Shown here piece after piece: positions 31,203 through 36,542 of a stretch of 36,542 nt of DNA (position 1 is its first letter; each line of letters opens with the position of its first letter). The stretch lies in the NCBI GenBank assembly GCA_025963465.1, contig JAOQAP010000242.1, positions 1-36,542 of the forward strand. Direction: 5' to 3'. Origin of the DNA: Flavipsychrobacter sp. (lineage in GTDB: Bacteria > Bacteroidota > Bacteroidia > Chitinophagales > Chitinophagaceae). Made by a program: the position numbers and the translations under genes. The notes under the pieces are model-generated. The model worked only from the letters and a program-made list of their open reading frames with translations, made no database searches and had not been told where the DNA came from.

Positions 31203-34200
31203 ATGAGAAAAATAATTTTACTACTTATATTATTAACCTGCTTCCGATATGGTTATAGCCAGAGCCTGAGCAGTTATAGTTTTAATGCTTTCAGTTGTCC
31301 CTATGATAGCCTGACTACTAGTTTTATTGCTAAGTCTGGAAACACACCCGGCGGCGGCGGACCGTATGATGACTGTTACTATAATAGTATACCCATTGGC
31401 TTTAACTTTGACTATTGCGGCACCACATACACCAGCTTATCAGCATCTTCCAATTGCTGGATCACCCTTGGACAAACATTGCCATTTTCTTCTTCCCTGA
31501 TAGTAAACACATACGATTGTGACTTGTCAGGCACCAGCACATCCGGTCTTGCATTTCCCTATAACCTCCCCCGCCCAATACTTGCTGCATTGTGGATGGA
31601 CGTAGTAACTACAGGCCCTAATGTACGTTACACCACAAAAGGAACGGCCCCAAACAGGGTATTTGTGATAGAATGGACGAATTGCGGTTTTTACAGCTTT
31701 ACCGGAGTATATCCTCCACATATAAATGTAGAGATCCTACTCTACGAAACGACCAACAATATTGATTTTACATACAGTACCATATCTCCGGGTTCATCTA
31801 ATACCGGGCTGGAAGCAATAGGAATAACCGGGGGTGCGGGTGCATACCCGGTGACAGGCACACAACCGTACTGGTCGCTAAGTGATGCAGGGCCATCGCC
31901 AACAGCAAGCATGACGGTAGAGACAAGAAGCATACCTACCCTGCCGGCTACTGACCAGGTATACAGGTGGTCTTACCAATGTGCGGGGAAACCGGAAGCG
32001 GGTAACATTAGTCCATCTATATCGAGTTCATGCAGCTCATTCTCATCAACACTATCGCTGGAATGTACATCAAGCAAAGGTGCGGGTATCACCTACCAGT
32101 GGCAAAGCTCGCCGGACAGCGTGACATGGACCAATATATCAGGCGCGAAGGCAGATACCTATGCGGTAACTATAACAGTAAACACCTATTTCCGCTGTAT
32201 ACTTACCTGTACGAATTCAAACCTGAGAGACACGACGAACGGTGCAAAGCTACAACTCAACCCGCCACCGGCAGCAATAACAGGCACGGCAATAGTCTGC
32301 GCAAGCAAGACCACAACACTTACTGACGCAACCTCAGGAGGCTTCTGGAGCAGCAGCAATACTACAATAGCAACAGTAAGCGGAGGTGTAGTAACAGGCT
32401 CAACTGCAGGCACCAGCACGATAACGTATAAATTGTTAAGCGGCTGTTTTGCAACCAGGACAGTAACCGTAAACCCTATGCCGGGAGCAATAACGGGAAT
32501 AAAAACTGTATGTACGGGGTACACGACGCTACTCTCTGATGCACTGACCGGAGGTACCTGGAGCACTGCCAATACAAGTATAGCAACAGTAAACTCATCT
32601 ACAGGACTTGTAACAGGAATAAGTGCAGGAACTGCGCTCATCACCTACTCCAAAGGTACCGGCGCCATATGCGAGGTATTTACAACAGTGACCGTAAATG
32701 CTACACCGCTCCCAATAACAGGTGCAAATTCTGTATGTGTAGGCCTGACCACATCCCTAAGCAGCGTTACCGGTGGTGGTACATGGACGAGTTCCAATAC
32801 GTCAGTGGCAACTATTAATCCATCTACAGGGCTTGTAACAGGGATAATGGCAGGAACATCTATCATTTCTTACACATTAAGTACAGGTTGTGCTGCAAGT
32901 ATTATCGTAACGGTAAATCCACTACCATCAAATATTGTTGGCAGCAACAATGTGTGTATAGGACAAACAGTAACCCTCGCTTCACTGGGCGGTGGAACAT
33001 GGACGAGCGGCAATACCACAATAGCTACTATAGGAATAAGTTCCGGAGTAGTTACCGGCATTTCAACAGGGTCGACAACCATAACATATACATTAGCTAC
33101 CGGCTGTATAACCACAGTGGTAATGAATGTGCATGCAAACCCGGCAGCAATAACCGGAACAACCATACTTTGTACAGGCGGAACTACTACGTTAAGTGAC
33201 GCAACACCGGTAGGGTTATGGAGCAGCAGTAATACTACTGTAGCAAGTATCGGATCTCTCACAGGTTTTGTGACAGGCTTATCCGCGGGAACGACAACTA
33301 TCACTTACCTGAGTACTGCAGGATGTAAAGCGACTACTACAGTCACCATCAATCCTTTGCCACCTTCAATAAGTGGTGGCCCCGGTGTATGCTTAGACAA
33401 CTCTATAACCCTTAATGATGCCATAACGGGCGGTACGTGGACCAGCAGTAATACCAGTATAGCTGATATTGATCTTTCTACAGGGGTAATGACGGGGATG
33501 AGCACCGGTACGGCGACTATCACATATACCCTGGCCATACCGGGTTGTGTTATCACAACAACAGTAACGGTAAATCCACCGCCTGCACCTATAACAGGCC
33601 CGACAGCTGTGTGTGCCGGAGCAAGTATCGCCATTACCGATGCCACACCCGGTGGTACATGGAGCAGCAGTAATACAACAGTGGCGATAGTCATTCCCGG
33701 CGGCACGGTATTCGGAAGTACAAACGGAACGACAACGATAACCTATAAAGCACCGGGTACCGGGTGCATAACTACAACAACTATTACAGTAAGCAGTGCA
33801 CCCGTGGCCATCAGCGGGGTCACCAAAACATGTATTGGCTCAACGACCACACTAAGTGACCTGGTAAGCGGTGGCACATGGACCAGCGGCAATACAAGCA
33901 TAGCAACAGCGGGATACACTACAGGTGTAATAACAGGTATGGCAGCCGGCACAGTGACCATTAGCTATTCACTCGGCGGCTCGTGTATCGTAACAATAGT
34001 AGTAACAGTTAATACCTTACCGCCTGCAATAACGGGAACAACAAATGTGTGCCCGGGAGCTACGACTACGCTAACAGGTGGCGGCGGTGGTATATGGAGC
34101 AGCAGCAACACAACTATAGCCACAGTAAATACAAGTACAGGACTGGTAACGGGAATAGTAACCGGAACGGCAACAATTACTTATACAGTATTATCTACAG

Positions 34201-36542
34201 GTTGCTCCATAACGAGAACAGTAACTGTGAGCCCTGTGCCTGCTGCCATATCGGGAGCAATGACGATATGTATAGGTAATTCGTGGACACTAAGCAATAC
34301 TACAACCGGGGGAACATGGACCAGCAGCAATACCGGCATAGCCACTATTAGCCTATCCTCAGGTCTCTTATCGGGTATTGCAACGGGTACTGCTTCGATC
34401 ACCTATACTGCGCCTGTGACAGGATGCTCTATTACAGGTACAGTAACAGTGACACCTCCCCCACCGGCAATAACAGGAATAACTAATGTATGCCAGGGCA
34501 GCACAACAACCCTGAGCGATGCAGCGAGTGGTGGTACATGGAGCAGTAGTATAACAACCATTGCAACCATTGGAACTTCGTCAGGTGTAGTAACCGGCAT
34601 AGCGGCAGGCACGACAACTATTACTTATACACCGCCATCGGGCTGTGCAATTACCACAGTAGTTACAGTAGATCCATTGCCATCTGCAATATCAGGCCCT
34701 TCAGTTGTATGCGCAGGCGGCACGATGACATTAACCAATTCAGGCGGCGGAACATGGAGCAGCGGTAATACAGCTGTAGCAACGATCGGCGTATCTTCCG
34801 GTCTGGTGACGGGTGTGGCATTCGGCACAACAACTATTACCTATACCTTACCAACAGGCTGTGAGACAACAATAACCATAACGGTTAGCCCGGCACCGGT
34901 AAGTATCAGCGGATCGACAAGCCTTTGTATAGGAACCACAACCAATCTTACAGATGCAATAGTGGGCGGTACATGGACGAGCGGAAGCACAGCAATAGCT
35001 ACAGTTGGATCAGCATCAGGTATTGTAACAGGTGTTGCACCCGGAACAGCTAATATCATTTATTCATTAGGCACCGGCTGTACAATAGGCACTACTGTAA
35101 CAGTAGGTGCCAGCCCTGCTCCAATAACAGGAATTACCAATATCTGCATAGGTACGGCAATGTCAACACTTAGTGATGCAACTACGGGCGGCACATGGAC
35201 CAGCAGCAATACGGCTGTAGCTACCATAGGTCTTAGCTCCGGTAATATATCGGGAATAACAGCCGGCACGGCAACGATAACCTATACTAATGGCTGCACG
35301 ACTATTACGACCGTAACTGTAAACCAAACGCCAACTGCCATAACAGGACCGGGGAATGTGTGCCAGGGATCTGCGATCACATTAAGCGATGCAGTAACAG
35401 GCGGAACATGGACGAGCGGGAACACGAGCGTAGCTACGACTCCACTAGGATCTGGCAACATTTCGGGCCTAGCAGCCGGTACAGCAACCATTACTTATAC
35501 ATTGGGATCAGGTTGCGCTGTTACTAAAGTAATAACAGTTAATCCTGTTGCCCCGATAACAGGCAGCACATCATTGTGTACGGGAATACCCGAAACACTA
35601 AGTGATGCAATAACAGGCGGCACATGGACCAGCAGTAATACACTAGCCGCGACCGTAGGCCTGACAACGGGTACCGTGACGGGACATATAGCAGGAAGCA
35701 CTGTGACGATCAACTACAGATCGCCTTACGGATGTCTGTCCAGTATTATTATATCAGTCAATTCTGCGCCGGCAGCCATAACGGGTATTACTAAAGTGTG
35801 TGCCGGGCAAACAACTACACTTAGCGATGGAACAGCAGGCGGATCATGGACCAGTAGTAATACGACCATTGCAACTGCAGGATCATCGTCCGGTGTTATT
35901 TCCGGCATAGCGGCGGGTACTGCGACCATAACCTATTCATTAGGCTTCGGCTGTACTGTCACAACAATAGTTACGGTAAACCCGGCATCAGCAGTGATAA
36001 CAGGAGCCACCGGAGTTTGTGCGGGATCGTCAATAACAATAAGCAACAGTTCGCCGGGCGGTACATGGAGTAGCAGTAATACAGCAGTAGCTACCATAGG
36101 TGTAACTAGTGGGACTATATCGGGGTTATCTGCAGGCACGACTATTATCACTTATGCATTGACAGGAGGGTGTTCATCAACAAGAACAATTACAGTAAAC
36201 CCGTTACCGGGTCCTATATCAGGTGGCGGCAAACTATGTGTGGGGCAAATGCTCACGTTATATGAATCAATGACCGGAGGCACATGGAGTGGCAGTTCAA
36301 CAGCCGTTGCTACTATAGGTTCCTCATCAGGAGATGTAACCGGTGTAAGCCCGGGGATATTCACAGCTGTATATACTATTAACGGCTGTACGGCAAGCAC
36401 AACCGTGACAGTAATACCTTCACCTTTACCGATTACCGGTCCATCCAGCGTATGCGTAGGGAGTACAACAACACTAAGCAATGGCACACCCGGAGGCATA
36501 TGGACCACCAGCGGAAAGTCTATTGCGGTAATTGATGCTGTA
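31203..36542 (+). CDS. Giant secreted Ig-like (Big_2-type) repeat protein, 3' end outside window
   Basis: ATG at 31203 and no stop up to the window edge: 1780 codons seen. Signal peptide ending YGYSQS (about 1-20). Residues 21-255 form an N-terminal domain with several Cys (IPIGFNFDYCGTTYTSLSAS, ILAALWMDVVTTGPNVRY), a common lead domain of large Bacteroidota surface proteins. A single Ig-like domain follows (about 265-350, TYQWQSSPDSVTWTNISG). From about 356 come tandem repeats of about 73 residues: AITGxxxVCxGxTTTLSDAT, GGTWSSSNTTIATV, SGVVTGxxAGTxTITY, GCxxTTTVTVNP. They fit bacterial Ig-like group 2 domains; each has two conserved Cys. Such proteins usually end in a T9SS or gliding-type sorting domain; that end is not in the window. 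Likely a surface adhesin (inference). Confidence 0.88.
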   Translation, partial: MRKIILLLILLTCFRYGYSQSLSSYSFNAFSCPYDSLTTSFIAKSGNTPGGGGPYDDCYYNSIPIGFNFDYCGTTYTSLSASSNCWITLGQTLPFSSSLIVNTYDCDLSGTSTSGLAFPYNLPRPILAALWMDVVTTGPNVRYTTKGTAPNRVFVIEWTNCGFYSFTGVYPPHINVEILLYETTNNIDFTYSTISPGSSNTGLEAIGITGGAGAYPVTGTQPYWSLSDAGPSPTASMTVETRSIPTLPATDQVYRWSYQCAGKPEAGNISPSISSSCSSFSSTLSLECTSSKGAGITYQWQSSPDSVTWTNISGAKADTYAVTITVNTYFRCILTCTNSNLRDTTNGAKLQLNPPPAAITGTAIVCASKTTTLTDATSGGFWSSSNTTIATVSGGVVTGSTAGTSTITYKLLSGCFATRTVTVNPMPGAITGIKTVCTGYTTLLSDALTGGTWSTANTSIATVNSSTGLVTGISAGTALITYSKGTGAICEVFTTVTVNATPLPITGANSVCVGLTTSLSSVTGGGTWTSSNTSVATINPSTGLVTGIMAGTSIISYTLSTGCAASIIVTVNPLPSNIVGSNNVCIGQTVTLASLGGGTWTSGNTTIATIGISSGVVTGISTGSTTITYTLATGCITTVVMNVHANPAAITGTTILCTGGTTTLSDATPVGLWSSSNTTVASIGSLTGFVTGLSAGTTTITYLSTAGCKATTTVTINPLPPSISGGPGVCLDNSITLNDAITGGTWTSSNTSIADIDLSTGVMTGMSTGTATITYTLAIPGCVITTTVTVNPPPAPITGPTAVCAGASIAITDATPGGTWSSSNTTVAIVIPGGTVFGSTNGTTTITYKAPGTGCITTTTITVSSAPVAISGVTKTCIGSTTTLSDLVSGGTWTSGNTSIATAGYTTGVITGMAAGTVTISYSLGGSCIVTIVVTVNTLPPAITGTTNVCPGATTTLTGGGGGIWSSSNTTIATVNTSTGLVTGIVTGTATITYTVLSTGCSITRTVTVSPVPAAISGAMTICIGNSWTLSNTTTGGTWTSSNTGIATISLSSGLLSGIATGTASITYTAPVTGCSITGTVTVTPPPPAITGITNVCQGSTTTLSDAASGGTWSSSITTIATIGTSSGVVTGIAAGTTTITYTPPSGCAITTVVTVDPLPSAISGPSVVCAGGTMTLTNSGGGTWSSGNTAVATIGVSSGLVTGVAFGTTTITYTLPTGCETTITITVSPAPVSISGSTSLCIGTTTNLTDAIVGGTWTSGSTAIATVGSASGIVTGVAPGTANIIYSLGTGCTIGTTVTVGASPAPITGITNICIGTAMSTLSDATTGGTWTSSNTAVATIGLSSGNISGITAGTATITYTNGCTTITTVTVNQTPTAITGPGNVCQGSAITLSDAVTGGTWTSGNTSVATTPLGSGNISGLAAGTATITYTLGSGCAVTKVITVNPVAPITGSTSLCTGIPETLSDAITGGTWTSSNTLAATVGLTTGTVTGHIAGSTVTINYRSPYGCLSSIIISVNSAPAAITGITKVCAGQTTTLSDGTAGGSWTSSNTTIATAGSSSGVISGIAAGTATITYSLGFGCTVTTIVTVNPASAVITGATGVCAGSSITISNSSPGGTWSSSNTAVATIGVTSGTISGLSAGTTIITYALTGGCSSTRTITVNPLPGPISGGGKLCVGQMLTLYESMTGGTWSGSSTAVATIGSSSGDVTGVSPGIFTAVYTINGCTASTTVTVIPSPLPITGPSSVCVGSTTTLSNGTPGGIWTTSGKSIAVIDAV
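32270..36542 (+). repeat. Tandem coding repeats, about 219 bp, at least 19 complete plus one partial
   Basis: Units start near 32276, 32492, 32717, 32930, 33149, 33368, 33590, 33812, 34028, 34248, 34468, 34688, 34905, 35124, 35339, 35558, 35777, 35997, 36212 and 36430 (the last is cut). Mean spacing is about 219 bases. DNA identity between units is moderate, protein identity higher at GGTWSS and AGTxTITY, so the array is old rather than freshly expanded. Confidence 0.85.

Noticed and set aside
32186-36508. About twenty open frames on the minus strand, one per Ig repeat
   Set aside because: They repeat with the 219-base unit of the plus-strand gene, have no starts or signals of their own, and their low-complexity Val/Pro/Ile text is the mirror of the coding repeats.
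32270-36542. Possible CRISPR or satellite array
   Set aside because: The period is about 219 bases, units are diverged and all are in one open reading frame; there are no unique spacers.

Overview
The window reads as a chromosomal segment of a Bacteroidota bacterium, most likely of the Chitinophagaceae/Sphingobacteriia type. Reasons seen in the sequence: a T9SS-type C-terminal sorting domain on secreted proteins (motif YPNP/FPNP near the C-terminus, terminal Lys/Arg), a hybrid-style Y_Y_Y/Reg_prop sensor kinase, DUF2911, small SACKK/IGCKK lipoproteins, and TTTG / TAnnTTTG promoter elements in place of an E. coli-like -35/-10. Standard stop codons (TAA, TAG, TGA) are all used. Family assignments were made by eye from the translated sequence.

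Layout. (1) 1-6.0 kb, minus strand: a propeller sensor histidine kinase cut by the window edge, two small proteins with their own terminators, and a T9SS-secreted subtilase broken by an in-frame amber codon. (2) 6.1-13.3 kb, an accessory-looking patch of short genes on alternating strands: a hydroxynitrile-lyase-like cupin, a lipoprotein remnant, VOC and DinB proteins, a stand-alone seven-bladed propeller, an NHL-propeller T9SS protein, a RecA-like ATPase with a C-terminal HTH, a small membrane protein and an acidic protein. Several families of short repeats fill the gaps here; five copies of a GTTCAG...CTGAAC element occur only in this patch and three abut stop codons. (3) 13.3-16.5 kb: HD phosphohydrolase, YitT-family and amino-acid permease genes in one minus-strand run. 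(4) 16.7-19.3 kb: a TPR/transmembrane class III adenylate cyclase and an unknown secreted protein. (5) 19.5-23.5 kb: gyrA followed by a TPR gene. (6) 23.7-30.7 kb, minus strand: DUF2911/TPR gene, then a likely operon PIG-L deacetylase, three related lipoproteins, a 34-residue membrane peptide, and a sodium/solute symporter. (7) 31.2 kb to the end: the 5' part of a giant secreted adhesin-like gene made of at least 19 Big_2-like Ig repeats, still open at the window edge.

How the parts may work together. The most coherent candidate system is the PIG-L to symporter operon: a periplasmic/secreted deacetylase, three surface lipoproteins of unknown role and a sodium symporter with a translationally coupled micro-protein, suggesting release, binding and import of a deacetylated compound (inference). 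The second is the RecA-like ATPase with a repeat-rich upstream region that could be an autoregulatory operator or a replication/mobilisation site. The rest is ordinary housekeeping (gyrA, permease) or isolated accessory genes.
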